Below, piece after piece: positions 1 to 9,459 of a stretch of DNA of 64,000 nucleotides (the first letter of the stretch is position 1; the number at the start of each line of letters is the position of its first letter). The DNA is from DATMNI01 sp035570275. Its GTDB lineage: Bacteria; Acidobacteriota; Terriglobia; Bryobacterales; Bryobacteraceae. The position numbers and the translations under genes are program-made. Under the pieces are notes generated by a model that saw only the letters and a list, made by a program, of their open reading frames with translations, did not search any database and was not told the origin of the DNA. The stretch lies in contig DATMNI010000232.1 in assembly GCA_035570275.1 (NCBI GenBank), positions 1-64,000 of the forward strand, read 5' to 3'.

Positions 1-2
1 TG

Positions 3-50
3 GCATTCATTCCGACCGGTGCGTTGCCCGTGCAGCCGGCTATGGCCTAG
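3..50 (+). CDS. possible 3' end of an upstream gene
   Basis: An open frame enters from the left edge and stops with TAG at 48-50, giving the C-terminal residues AFIPTGALPVQPAMA. It precedes the methyltransferase gene on the same strand, so it may be the end of an upstream gene. Fifteen codons are too few to identify a product, and the frame could be chance. Confidence 0.25.
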   Translation, partial: AFIPTGALPVQPAMA

Positions 51-135
51 CAGGGATCGGGCCTGGCAGGATCGGACGGGGGGCTGCCGTTTTTGGGATC
101 AACGGGCGACACACCGCGAACCGAAAAGGGAAGAA

Positions 136-999
136 ATGGCCGCACACACCAGATGCCTCCTCTGCGAGAATCCCGGAACTCTGGCCCAGGCGGTGGACAT
201 CGGCAAGGTCCCCTGTAACGTCCGGCGGTTCCAGGACAAGGTCTTCACCCTGTGGCGCTGCACGGGGTGCGGTTCGCTTCACTGTGCGGAGGATGCGGAC
301 CTGGCCTTGTACTACGCCGAGTATCCCTTGAAGCACCAGAAGATCGGATTTGGCGAACGTATCGGCTATGGCAATCGGCTGCGGCTGATCCAGCGGCAGG
401 GGTTCGGCGACTCGGGCCGTATTCTCGACTATGGCTGCGGCGCGGGGCTATTCGTAAGCTGGTTGCGTGAGAAGGGTTTGCAACAGGTGTTCGGATACGA
501 TGCGTTCGTGCCGGCCTATCGCGATGCCGACAGGCTCAAAGAGTCTTACGACGCCGTGGTGTCCTATGATGTGATCGAGCATGACGACGATCCGCGCGAG
601 TTCGTAAAGCGCCTCGGCCCGCTGGTTCGCCGCGGGGGCCTTCTGGTGATCGGCACTCCCAATGCCGACCACGTATCTATTGACAGGAAAGGCGATCCAT
701 CGCTCCATCTTCCGTATCACCGCCACATCCTTTCGGAACGAGTGCTGCTGGCCCTCGGCCGGGAGCAAGGTTTTGAGCCCGTACACATCTATCGCCGCTC
801 CTTTTACGACAGCCTGATTCCCACCGTGAATTCGCGGTTTATGTGGAGCTATGTTGCCAAGACCGGTCTGCTGGACACCGTCGTGGAGCCGCCGCGGACC
901 GGTTTGATTCTGCGGTCGCCCGACCTGTTATTTTACGCATTTCTCGGCTATTTCCTATCGCGGCGCGACAATATTCTGGTGAGTTTTCGAAAACGGTAG
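136..999 (+). CDS. class I SAM-dependent methyltransferase with N-terminal Cys motifs
   Basis: Predicted 287-residue cytosolic methyltransferase. The N-terminus carries two Cys pairs (CLLC near residue 7, CTGC near residue 42) like the zinc-ribbon that precedes many methyltransferases acting on sugars or secondary metabolites. The SAM-binding motif I, ILDYGCGAG, is near residue 94, and an acidic DVIEH motif near residue 145 is typical of Methyltransf_11/23 members. The ATG at 136 is preferred because AAGGGAAG lies just upstream; the frame is open further left, but that stretch does not look like protein. It faces a glycosyltransferase gene convergently, so a role in modifying a glycan or lipid is plausible but not shown. 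The acceptor substrate is unknown. Confidence 0.85.
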   Translation: MAAHTRCLLCENPGTLAQAVDIGKVPCNVRRFQDKVFTLWRCTGCGSLHCAEDADLALYYAEYPLKHQKIGFGERIGYGNRLRLIQRQGFGDSGRILDYGCGAGLFVSWLREKGLQQVFGYDAFVPAYRDADRLKESYDAVVSYDVIEHDDDPREFVKRLGPLVRRGGLLVIGTPNADHVSIDRKGDPSLHLPYHRHILSERVLLALGREQGFEPVHIYRRSFYDSLIPTVNSRFMWSYVAKTGLLDTVVEPPRTGLILRSPDLLFYAFLGYFLSRRDNILVSFRKR

Positions 1000-1050
1000 T
1001 TGTAGTAGCACAGCCAGTCCTGGGTAGCGCTATTCGTGGCTGTGTTCTTT

Positions 1051-2286
1051 TTACATGGGCCGCTCTTCCAGCGCCCTGCCAAGGAACCTCCGAAACAGAA
1101 CTCCGCTATCGTACCGGCGATAGACACTGGCCCATTCTTGCGCGGCCAGACGGTATTGCGGCTCAAAAAGGAGTCTTTTCAGTGCGCCGAGGAGCCGTGT
1201 TTCGGAGGCTTCCTCCACTCGGACTCCGATCCCCGCACCGCTGTCCTCCAGAAACGCCGTAGAGAGCTGCTGGTCCGCGTTGCTGGGGATTCCGAGCACC
1301 GGGGTCCCCGCCGCCATAGCCGGGTATAGACCGCCGCTGCCTCCATGGGAAACCACCACGCTGGCTACCGCGGCCGTGGCGGTAAAGGGAAGCAGGTTGG
1401 CAACGTACATTCCGGACGTGCTCCCGGGCGCGGCCGGCATGGATTCTTCCGAATGCCGCCCCGACGTGGCAACCACCACCGACACGGGCAGCGTAGACAA
1501 ACCTTTCAGAAGCGCCGGCAAGGCCCTCAGCGGGCCGGAACTTCCCAGGCTGACGAAGACTTTTGGCTTGGGATCGGCAAGCATGTCATCCCACCAAGGC
1601 GGCTTTGCCGTGGGCGGGGTCCACTCGCAAATCCCCACGTAGTGATGATTCTCCGGGAGGTTGCTGGTGGGTATGAACTCGGGAACATCGGGATAGAGGA
1701 CGTGGTTTCCTTCCGTGTACATGGTTCGAAGGTCCGGAGGAAGCGCCGGCACTCCGAATTCCTTACGTACGCGATTCATTACACCCACATGAATGGCGTA
1801 TACCAGGGGCTCCACCCGCCGGTAGATAGGACCGAGCAACCACGGCGGTATGATCCGGCTGATGGGCAAAGCCGGCATCAGGGAGCGATGCCTGGCATAG
1901 GGACTCCAGTAGGCGTTGATCATCACCGCATACAGAGCGCCCTCCAGCCGCGCGCTGATGGGCAGCGAAAGGCGCATATCGCCAATCACCAGATCGGGAT
2001 GGATGGTCCGAATCAGCTCGCGGTCCCGATGAACGTATCCGCGGATCACGTCCGCCGGAAAAGGGGGCTTTCCATGGTCGATGTTGGCCACGAATTGCTC
2101 TCCCGGCATGCTAGCCAAGTCGCCGGTCAGGAACGGCTTGTTTTGCAGGTACCCGGAGAAGCGCTCTGGCGCATAAAAGAAAATCTCGTACGCTGCCGTA
2201 TCTAAAGCTTCGGCTAGCGCGAGCGGGCGAACAAAATGCGCCATCGTGGCGCCTTCGGCAAGGAAAAGAATACGTTTCCGCGACAT
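1051..2286 (-). CDS. GT-B glycosyltransferase (UGT/MGT-like, GT1 type)
   Basis: 411-residue protein with the two-domain architecture of GT-B glycosyltransferases related to macrolide and UDP-glucuronosyl transferases. The N-terminus (ILFLAEGATMAHFVRPLALA) is the Rossmann strand-loop seen in this family, including the His often used as catalytic base. The nucleotide-sugar signature is near the C-terminus as HGGSGGLYPAMAAGTPVLGIP. It probably transfers a sugar from an NDP-sugar to a small hydrophobic acceptor in the cytosol. It is convergent with the methyltransferase gene, with 51 bp between stops. Donor and acceptor cannot be read from the sequence. Confidence 0.85.
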   Translation of the reverse strand: MSRKRILFLAEGATMAHFVRPLALAEALDTAAYEIFFYAPERFSGYLQNKPFLTGDLASMPGEQFVANIDHGKPPFPADVIRGYVHRDRELIRTIHPDLVIGDMRLSLPISARLEGALYAVMINAYWSPYARHRSLMPALPISRIIPPWLLGPIYRRVEPLVYAIHVGVMNRVRKEFGVPALPPDLRTMYTEGNHVLYPDVPEFIPTSNLPENHHYVGICEWTPPTAKPPWWDDMLADPKPKVFVSLGSSGPLRALPALLKGLSTLPVSVVVATSGRHSEESMPAAPGSTSGMYVANLLPFTATAAVASVVVSHGGSGGLYPAMAAGTPVLGIPSNADQQLSTAFLEDSGAGIGVRVEEASETRLLGALKRLLFEPQYRLAAQEWASVYRRYDSGVLFRRFLGRALEERPM

Positions 2287-2403
2287 GCTAAACCAGTCCG
2301 GCCAGCGGGGGGGCGCTTCGGACTTCAGTCTGGTGCCGGGGGAATTGCGGGGGTAGAGAGGTTGTCACTGAAGGGAACTGAAAAACCGGACCATAAAGAC
2401 ACG

Positions 2404-2431
2404 AACGGCCCGCTTGGCGTCGCGGGCCGTT
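2404..2431 (-). terminator. stem-loop downstream of the PEP-CTERM gene
   Basis: AACGGCCCGC (2404-2413) and GCGGGCCGTT (2422-2431) form a perfect 10-bp GC-rich stem with an 8-nt loop, 27 bases past the stop of the minus-strand PEP-CTERM gene. The T tract after the stem is weak (only TCTTT some bases on), so it may act as an imperfect intrinsic terminator. Confidence 0.5.
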
Positions 2432-2457
2432 CTACAAACCTGAGACTCGAATCCTGG

Positions 2458-3234
2458 CTATACCTGGCGCCTTCGCCTGCGCAGCAAAGCCAAACCGATC
2501 AAGCCCCCGCCGATCAACGCCATTGAGACGGGTTCCGGTGTTCCCGCAGTGACTATGAACTGACCCGAAACCGTGCTTCCAGCAGTCACAGCGCCAGTAC
2601 CAGTAGTGGCGGCAGTCTGAATCTCGGATGGGGTCGACCCCGCAATCTGCGTGGTAAACGCCCCACTAAAGGTACTCAGGTCCGTTGGCGACAAGCTGTC
2701 GTGAGCGAACCCGGAAGCGTCAAGGGTAACAGTGGTTCCGGTGCTGGTTCCCAACAGGATAAACGGCGAACCCGCGACCACAGAGCAAGGTCCCGGAAGG
2801 CTGCAATTCGTGTTTGAAACGCCGGGTCCAAGTTCCGTAAGATCGAAGTGCAGCGTATCAGTCCCAATCCCAGTCCCGCCGCTAGTGAACACCATGAAAT
2901 CCGGTACGGGGCTACCGGTGAACTGCCCAGCAGGAGTAGTCAGGTTCTGAATATTTCCATTCGCATCGCCCGCAAACGGTGTTCCACTGCCGAAAGTGAG
3001 AACATTCGGCGCCGTCGAACTGGCGCTGCCCACGATACAGCCAAATGTCTGGGGAGTGATAGCGGGGTCATTGAAAAAGTCAATAGTAGTTGCCGTCACG
3101 ATAACGCCGCCGTTAGTACAGTTCGTTGTATTCAAAGTTCCAACGATGGCAGCGGACGTAACAGGAACTAACAAAAGAGAAGCCATGGCCGCAGTGGCCA
3201 AGACCCAAAGATGCACTTTGTGGTGCTTTATCAC
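2458..3234 (-). CDS. PEP-CTERM sorting domain protein
   Basis: 258-residue exported protein. It has a short basic start, a hydrophobic signal segment (LWVLATAAMASLLLVPV), a Thr/Ser/Gly-rich body of low complexity, and at the C-terminus the motif PEP followed by a hydrophobic helix and RRRRR. That is the PEP-CTERM sorting signal, which in family members directs handling by an exosortase in bacteria that make extracellular polysaccharide. The start is GTG at 3234 with no clear ribosome site, so the exact N-terminus is uncertain. The body is not recognised. No exosortase gene lies in this window. Confidence 0.85.
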   Translation of the reverse strand: MIKHHKVHLWVLATAAMASLLLVPVTSAAIVGTLNTTNCTNGGVIVTATTIDFFNDPAITPQTFGCIVGSASSTAPNVLTFGSGTPFAGDANGNIQNLTTPAGQFTGSPVPDFMVFTSGGTGIGTDTLHFDLTELGPGVSNTNCSLPGPCSVVAGSPFILLGTSTGTTVTLDASGFAHDSLSPTDLSTFSGAFTTQIAGSTPSEIQTAATTGTGAVTAGSTVSGQFIVTAGTPEPVSMALIGGGLIGLALLRRRRRQV

Positions 3235-3627
3235 GTTTTTCGGTCCTCCGTACTCTCGGCTCTGGTTGCGCTACTCCAGAACTGATAACCGAAGTGTACA
3301 GTCAACCGAAATTGGAGTCAATTGAGAAAACCCTTCCCCCACCCAGCGGCGTACTCTCGAAGACACTATTTTACATTCTTTTTAAAGACTTGTGCCGTTC
3401 ATAACATAAATGCTGCTCGTATTATTTAACACTTGTTGCCCCGGCTGCAGGTTTCTCGGAAGCGGGGGGCGGAGGAGCGCCGCGGCCGGTTCAGAGTCTG
3501 AGTCCCCCATGCGCTGGAATGAATTCCACTAAGAATTCAGGTCCGAAAATTCAGGTTCGACAATCCAGACCAAAGAAAAGAAAGGTTGAATTGCGACGAA
3601 GCGGGTGTCTTACAATGAAAACACCCG
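3235..3627. other. intergenic region between divergent genes, AT-rich
   Basis: 393 bp between the divergent PEP-CTERM and FAD-oxidoreductase genes. The stretch around 3360-3430 is clearly more AT-rich than its surroundings (runs such as TTTTTAAAG and ATTATTTAAC), as expected for promoters of both genes. I could not single out a convincing -35/-10 pair, and I see no gene. Confidence 0.4.
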
Positions 3628-5262
3628 ATGCTTGAGCTTCCCCTGGATTTTCTGGACCGCCTGCGAACCTTTGTCGGAGCGTCGGGTGTATCGAGCGATC
3701 AAGCGCTTCGCGAATATTTTGCTCGTACGATGTTGCCCCAAGGAACGTGGCCGGCCGCTGTCGCCTGGCCACGAACCCGTGAAGAGGTGCAGAGCGTTTT
3801 GAAAGAGGCGTCTGCCCGCGCCATTCCCGTTTATCCGATCAGTTGCGGAAAGAACTGGGGCTATGGAGACGCCTGCGCATCCCTCGATGGATGCCTGATT
3901 CTCGATCTTTCCCGCATGAACCGGATCATCGAAGTGAACACCGATCTGGCGTATGCGGTGGTTGAACCCGGGGTGACCCAGGGACAACTTGTCGAATATC
4001 TGAGGGAGAATCAATGCCCTCTCATGGTGGACGCCAATGGGGCCGGTCCGGATGCCAGTTTGATCGGCAATATTCTGGAGCGTGGATTCGGCCATTCCCG
4101 CTACGGAGATCGTTTTTCTCATTGCTGTAATCTCGAAGTCGTGTTAGCCGATGGCACGCTCTTAAACACCGGCTTTGGCGCCTATCCACAGGCGCGCGCG
4201 CAACACATCTACAAGCACGGCATCGGGCCCTCTCTCGATGGACTATTTACTCAGTCCAGCCTGGGTGTTGTCACGCGACTGACTTTCTGGCTAATGCCCA
4301 AGGCCGAACGATCTTCTTTCTTTTTTGTGGCTTTGAATGACGCCCAAGCCATCGGGCCTTTCATGGACCGGCTGCGCCCTCTTTTCCTTTCCGGCACTCT
4401 TCGCAGTACCTTCCATTGTTTCAATGATCGCCGGCTTCTCTGTGGTGATACAACATTCCCCTGGGACCGGGCGGACGGCAAACAAGCGCTTGAAGTGCAG
4501 CACCCGGAGGTCTTACAGCAGCTATGTAAGCAGTTCAAGATCCCGGCGTGGGGAGGAAGCGGGAGTCTTACAGGGACGGCTCTTGAGGTACGCGCCGCAA
4601 GCCAGGCGATACGACGGGCTATTCACGGTTTAGCGGGCCTCGATCGCCTGATATTCCTCGATGAAAGCTCCTTGCGTTGGCTGGAGCGCGGCGTGAAAAT
4701 CGTCAGCGTGATTCCGCAATTCAGGTCGCTGACGCAGTATCTTAAGAAAATCCGGATGGGAGTGGAGGTCTTGAAAGGGACGCCTTTGCGGGGACCGTTG
4801 AAAGGCGCCAGTTGGCGATCTCGTGCCGCCGTCCTGGACGAATTGGACCCGCTTGAAAACAAGGCCGGCTTGATTTGGGTATCTCCCGTGCTGCCGATGA
4901 CCGCGCAGGGATTGGCGGACGTGCTGATTCCGTCCGAGAAAACCATGCATCGATTCGGATTTGAATTCCAAGTCACCGTGTCTTGTTTGAATGAGCGGGC
5001 CGTATGCGCCGTGATGAGTATTTGTTTCGACCGCCAGAGTAAGGATGAAAGGGACAGGGCGGAAGCCTGTTACCAACAGTTGCTTGGCGACCTCACGAAA
5101 AATGGATTTATTCCTTATCGAAGTTCTTCCATTTTCCCAACCGTGTTATGGGAAGCCTCTCCCGATTATTGGCAGGCTGTCGAGCGTCTCAAGGCCGCCT
5201 GGGATCCCGCGCAAATCCTGTCGCCAAACCACTACATTCGAACATCGCCACTTACTAAGTAG
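3628..5262 (+). CDS. FAD-binding oxidoreductase, vanillyl-alcohol oxidase/4-cresol dehydrogenase type
   Basis: 544-residue flavoenzyme of the PCMH (FAD_binding_4) superfamily. After the opening WPRTREEVQSVLKEA segment typical of these oxidases come the pyrophosphate loop PISCGKNWGYGD (about residues 69-80) and the second FAD loop with DANGAGPDASLIGNI (about 135-149). The C-terminal half ends in WDPAQILSPNHY, the usual closing motif (DPxxxLNPG-like). Length and order match 4-cresol dehydrogenase/vanillyl-alcohol oxidase relatives, which oxidise phenolic or alcohol substrates. The start at 3628 has no strong ribosome site. The substrate is unknown, and no cytochrome partner gene is adjacent. 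Confidence 0.88.
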   Translation: MLELPLDFLDRLRTFVGASGVSSDQALREYFARTMLPQGTWPAAVAWPRTREEVQSVLKEASARAIPVYPISCGKNWGYGDACASLDGCLILDLSRMNRIIEVNTDLAYAVVEPGVTQGQLVEYLRENQCPLMVDANGAGPDASLIGNILERGFGHSRYGDRFSHCCNLEVVLADGTLLNTGFGAYPQARAQHIYKHGIGPSLDGLFTQSSLGVVTRLTFWLMPKAERSSFFFVALNDAQAIGPFMDRLRPLFLSGTLRSTFHCFNDRRLLCGDTTFPWDRADGKQALEVQHPEVLQQLCKQFKIPAWGGSGSLTGTALEVRAASQAIRRAIHGLAGLDRLIFLDESSLRWLERGVKIVSVIPQFRSLTQYLKKIRMGVEVLKGTPLRGPLKGASWRSRAAVLDELDPLENKAGLIWVSPVLPMTAQGLADVLIPSEKTMHRFGFEFQVTVSCLNERAVCAVMSICFDRQSKDERDRAEACYQQLLGDLTKNGFIPYRSSSIFPTVLWEASPDYWQAVERLKAAWDPAQILSPNHYIRTSPLTK

Positions 5263-5296
5263 CGGAGGTGTTCTCCGTTTGACCGCAGAAACATGA

Positions 5297-5422
5297 GTTG
5301 TTAACCTGCGGCGGATTGGCAATCCGCCGTACTCTCGAAAGTCGGTTGTGGAAGTTCGGCTGCGCGCCAACTCCCGGCGGGCGGATTGCCAATCCGCCGC
5401 AGCTTGCCAAGCTGCCCCACAA
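5297..5422. repeat. REPIN-like inverted repeat element, copy A
   Basis: Two inverted half-elements flank an unrelated centre. The left half (5297-5328) reads GTTAACCTGCGGCGGATTGG and then AATCCGCC; the right half (5380-5422) starts GGCGGATTGCCAATCCGCCG and ends GCTGCCCCACAA. Each half contains the palindrome GGCGGATT-N3-AATCCGCC. The left half lacks the outer TTGTGGGGCAG found in other copies, so this copy is truncated at one end. It sits between the FAD-oxidoreductase gene and deoB. The same element recurs at 48105, 51601 and 56949. Confidence 0.85.
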
Positions 5423-5464
5423 GGGTTTCGTGGGGATTCCAGCCCCGTGTTACGCTCGAAGGTT

Positions 5465-6624
5465 GTGTTCGATCGCGTCATCTGGATAGTCCTCGACAGT
5501 GTGGGTATCGGCGAAATGCCCGACGCCGCCCAGTACGGTGACGCCGGCAGCGACACGTTAGGGAATATCGCGCGGATTCGCGGCATCAGGCTGCCCAACC
5601 TGTCGCGACTCGGTCTCGGCAACATCAAACCCCTCACCGGCATCGAACCGGCCGCGGAGCCCGCGGCCGCATACGGAAAATGCGCGCTGGCTTCGCCGGG
5701 TAAGGACACCACTACCGGCCATTGGGAAATGGTGGGCATCCATCTAGCTAAACCATTCCCGCTCTACCCGCACGGCTTCCCGCCGGAGATCATGACGGTG
5801 TTCGAGCGGCGCACGGGCCGCGGCTGGCTGGGCAACAAGGCCGCCTCCGGCACCGAGATCATCAAGGAATTGGGCGCCGAGCATATGCGAACCGGTTCGC
5901 CCATCGTCTACACGTCCGCCGATAGCGTCTTCCAGATCGCCGCGCACGAAGAGGTCATCCCGCTTTGGGAACTCTACAAGATGTGCGAGACCGCCCGCGA
6001 AATCCTGCGCGGACCGTACGAAGTCGGCCGCGTGATCGCGCGGCCGTTCATCGGCTCGCCAGGGAGTTTCACGCGCACCCCCAACCGCCACGATTACGCC
6101 GTGCCGCCGCCCAAAGGCATGCTGCTGGATCAACTCGACGACCGCGGCGTCTTCATCCACAGCGTCGGCAAGATTTTCGATGTCTTCCTGGGCCGGGGCA
6201 TCCGCGAATCCACCAAGACCAGGAACAATGCCGAGGGCATGGCGCAAACGCTCGAAGCCATCGAGACCGAAGATGCCGGGCTGATCTACGTGAATCTGGT
6301 CGATTTCGACCAGCAGTTCGGCCACCGCAACGATATTGAAGGCTACGGCAACGCGCTGGAGCAGTTCGATGCCTGGGTGCCCGAATTGCAGCGCGCCCTG
6401 CGGCCGGACGACCTGGCTGTCTTCACCGCCGACCACGGCTGCGACCCTACGACGCCTTCCACCGACCACAGCCGGGAGTACGTCCCGCTGCTGGTTTCAG
6501 GCCCGAAAGTGCGGCCCGGCGTGAACCTCGGAGTGCGCGCAACACTCTCCGATATTGGCCAGACCGTGGCCGAGAATTTCGGCGCGCACATTACACAAGG
6601 CACCAGCTTTCTATCGCAAATCTT

Positions 6625-6628
<4 letters not shown>
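5465..6628 (+). CDS. deoB: phosphopentomutase
   Basis: Interconverts ribose/deoxyribose 1-phosphate and 5-phosphate in nucleoside salvage; Mn-dependent alkaline-phosphatase-superfamily enzyme. I start at GTG 5465 because this gives the family N-terminus MFDRVIWIVLDSVGIGE and a normal length of 387 residues, with GAAGG just upstream. An ATG at 5348 would run through the REPIN-like repeat. Metal and catalytic motifs are present: DSVGIGEMPDA, TLGNIA, the phospho-Thr region GKDTTTGHWEM, DFDQQFGHRND and FTADHGCDPTTPSTDHSRE. The stop overlaps the start of tpiA by ATGA, so the two are translationally coupled. Confidence 0.95.
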
Positions 6629-7374
<746 letters not shown>

Positions 7375-7392
7375 AGGAGCTGTCAGCGATCA

Positions 7393-7465
7393 GCTTTCAG
7401 CGATCAGCTCAAAACGGAGCACGAGGCCGGCGCGCTAGTTTAGCTGTAAGCTGATAGCTGAAAGC
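7393..7465. repeat. imperfect hairpin between convergent genes
   Basis: GCTTTCAGCGATCAGCT (7393-7409) pairs with AGCTGATAGCTGAAAGC (7449-7465) with one mismatch in 17 bp. The motif CAGCGATCAGCT is also repeated directly just upstream (7384-7409). It lies between the stops of tpiA and the minus-strand M28 peptidase, so it may serve both as a terminator, but there is no T run. Confidence 0.6.
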
Positions 7466-7476
7466 CTTGCCTTCTC

Positions 7477-9162
7477 TCAGTTGCCCCGTCCCCCACGCCC
7501 ACCGCCACCGCGTCCGCCCGCGGGCACCGGCGCCGGGAGATCTTTGCGGGGGAACTTCTCGGCCCGCATCGCGGCGTGGTACACGAACGCCGCCTCCACG
7601 ATCGCCATCTGCTCCATGTCCGTGGGCTGGATGCGGTCGTACACGTCCATGTTGGAGTGGTGAGTGCGGGTGTCATAATCCATCGGGTCCTGGATAAACT
7701 GGAAGCCCGGCAGCCCCACGCGGTCGTAGGACTGGTGGTCCGTGCCGCCGGTATCGCGAATCGTGATCACGCCAGGGGTCAGGTCTTTGATCGCCGCGAA
7801 CCAGGTTTCGAAAATCGGCCGCGCCATTTCGTTGCCCTGCAGGTAAATGCCGCGAATCCGGCCGGTGCCGTTATCGACGTTGAAATAGCTGGAGAAGTTG
7901 TCGTGCTCCGTGGTCGGCTTCATGGTAGTGGGATCGGCGAAATGCTCTTTCACGTAGGCCGCCGAGCCAAGCAACCCCTCTTCTTCGCCGCCCCACAGGC
8001 CCATCCGCACGGTGCGGTCCATCTTGAGATTTAAGGTCTTCAGAATGCGCATCACTTCCATGGCTACGGCGCTGCCGGCCGCGTTGTCGGTGGCGCCGGT
8101 GCCCATGTGCCAGGAATCGAAATGGCCGCCCACCATCACCAGTTCGTTCGGTTTCGTGGCGCCGGGGATCTCGGCGATGACGTTGAACGAGTCGGTGTTG
8201 CTGGTATCGAACTGCACCTTGATATCGAACGCGAGCTTCACCGGAACGTTGTGCTCCGCCAGTCGCGCGATGCGGTTATAGTTCTCCGCGGTGATGGCCA
8301 CCGCGGGCAGGTTCTTCGTAGGGTCGCCGGTGCGCGACCCGCCGTTGCTGGCGAACACCGTACCGCTTTCGCCCCGCGCGCTGGCGGTGATGGTCATCAG
8401 CACGCCTTCATCCTGGAAGAAAGTCCGCTGCCGTTCCGTGAACGCTTGGCGCTCTTCGGGTGTCATATTCAACAGCGCATTCGGTCCGCCCCGCCCGCCG
8501 CGTCCACCGCGCCCGCCGGGGACCGGGAGCAGTTCCGGAACCAGGTCGGCCAATTCGGCATCCGTGTAGCGGCGGGCCAGAGGACTCGTCGGGAATGGAA
8601 GCTCGGCCGGCGCCGCGAGCAGAACGATCTTGCCCTTCAGCTTGCCATGGTATTTGTCGAGATCGGCCGGCGCCTGGATCTGGGCCATCGCCACCTCACC
8701 CGTGAGCGGGCCGTTGGTGCCGCCGGTCCAAGCCTGCGGGTAGCCGATGATCGGCATGTAGGTAGGCTCCACCATGGCCCCGCTATACCCGGTGATCTGC
8801 CAGCTTGGGATGGCGCCGCCGCGGCCGCCCGTGGTGGCCCACTTTTCCAGGTGGACGTTGCTGAGGCCCCATTCCTTTAACTGGCCGGTGGCCCACTCTC
8901 CCGCGGCGCGGAACTGCGGGGAATTGGTGAGGCGCGGCCCGTAGCGGTCGGTCAGGTTGTACATGATGTTCATCACCTGGCTGCCGCCACGTCCGCCGCC
9001 GGCAACACCACCGCCGCCACCACCGAAACCGCCGCGGCCACCGCCGCCCAGTTCGGCTTCCTTGATCTTGTGGATGACGCTCAGGTCGGCGCGCTCCTGG
9101 GCTGGCGTCAGAAACGGAACCAGCAGTGACACCGCGATCGAAAAAGAGATTCTTCGTTGCAT
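7477..9162 (-). CDS. secreted M28-family zinc peptidase with Gly/Arg-rich inserts
   Basis: 561-residue exported metallopeptidase of family M28 (aminopeptidase/carboxypeptidase type). ATG at 9162 gives a Sec signal peptide (MQRRISFSIAVSLLVPFLTP). A PA-like insert region precedes the catalytic domain, where the di-zinc ligands can be read: GGHFDSWHMGTGATDNAAG (His and Asp), LWGGEEEGLLGS (Glu pair), a downstream Asp (NVDNGTGRIRG) and DTGGTDHQSYD (His). Unusual Gly/Arg runs occur after the signal peptide (GGGGRGGFGGGGGG), in the middle (GGRGGRGGRGG) and at the C-terminus (GGRGGGGRGGRG). A paralogue lies at 49933-51573. It probably trims peptides from environmental protein. Confidence 0.92.
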   Translation of the reverse strand: MQRRISFSIAVSLLVPFLTPAQERADLSVIHKIKEAELGGGGRGGFGGGGGGVAGGGRGGSQVMNIMYNLTDRYGPRLTNSPQFRAAGEWATGQLKEWGLSNVHLEKWATTGGRGGAIPSWQITGYSGAMVEPTYMPIIGYPQAWTGGTNGPLTGEVAMAQIQAPADLDKYHGKLKGKIVLLAAPAELPFPTSPLARRYTDAELADLVPELLPVPGGRGGRGGRGGPNALLNMTPEERQAFTERQRTFFQDEGVLMTITASARGESGTVFASNGGSRTGDPTKNLPAVAITAENYNRIARLAEHNVPVKLAFDIKVQFDTSNTDSFNVIAEIPGATKPNELVMVGGHFDSWHMGTGATDNAAGSAVAMEVMRILKTLNLKMDRTVRMGLWGGEEEGLLGSAAYVKEHFADPTTMKPTTEHDNFSSYFNVDNGTGRIRGIYLQGNEMARPIFETWFAAIKDLTPGVITIRDTGGTDHQSYDRVGLPGFQFIQDPMDYDTRTHHSNMDVYDRIQPTDMEQMAIVEAAFVYHAAMRAEKFPRKDLPAPVPAGGRGGGGRGGRGN

Positions 9163-9459
9163 AGGTTTAGATCGTTTGAGAATACCAGACAAGCATTGGC
9201 GTGTTCCAGGGTGCAGGAGTTACATCTTTGGGTTACGGGCGCAGGGGCGGCCGGGAAGGCGCGGGCCAGGGGCCGGAGGACGCTCGCGGCCGGGTCGCGC
9301 TTATAATGGGAATCTCTTTTGGAGAGGTTGTCCTGGAGGTTCCTGCCACCGGCCGGCAAAATGCCCGGAGGATTGACGCCGCTGGTACCGGCATCGGGAA
9401 AACAGGCGAACCCAACGGTCGGTCTGTGATACGCTGGAAGCCGGTTTTTGGAGAGAGGG

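Noticed and set aside
5348..5464. Longer version of deoB starting at ATG 5348
   Set aside because: The extra 39 codons are translated from the REPIN-like element; the family N-terminus begins at GTG 5465.
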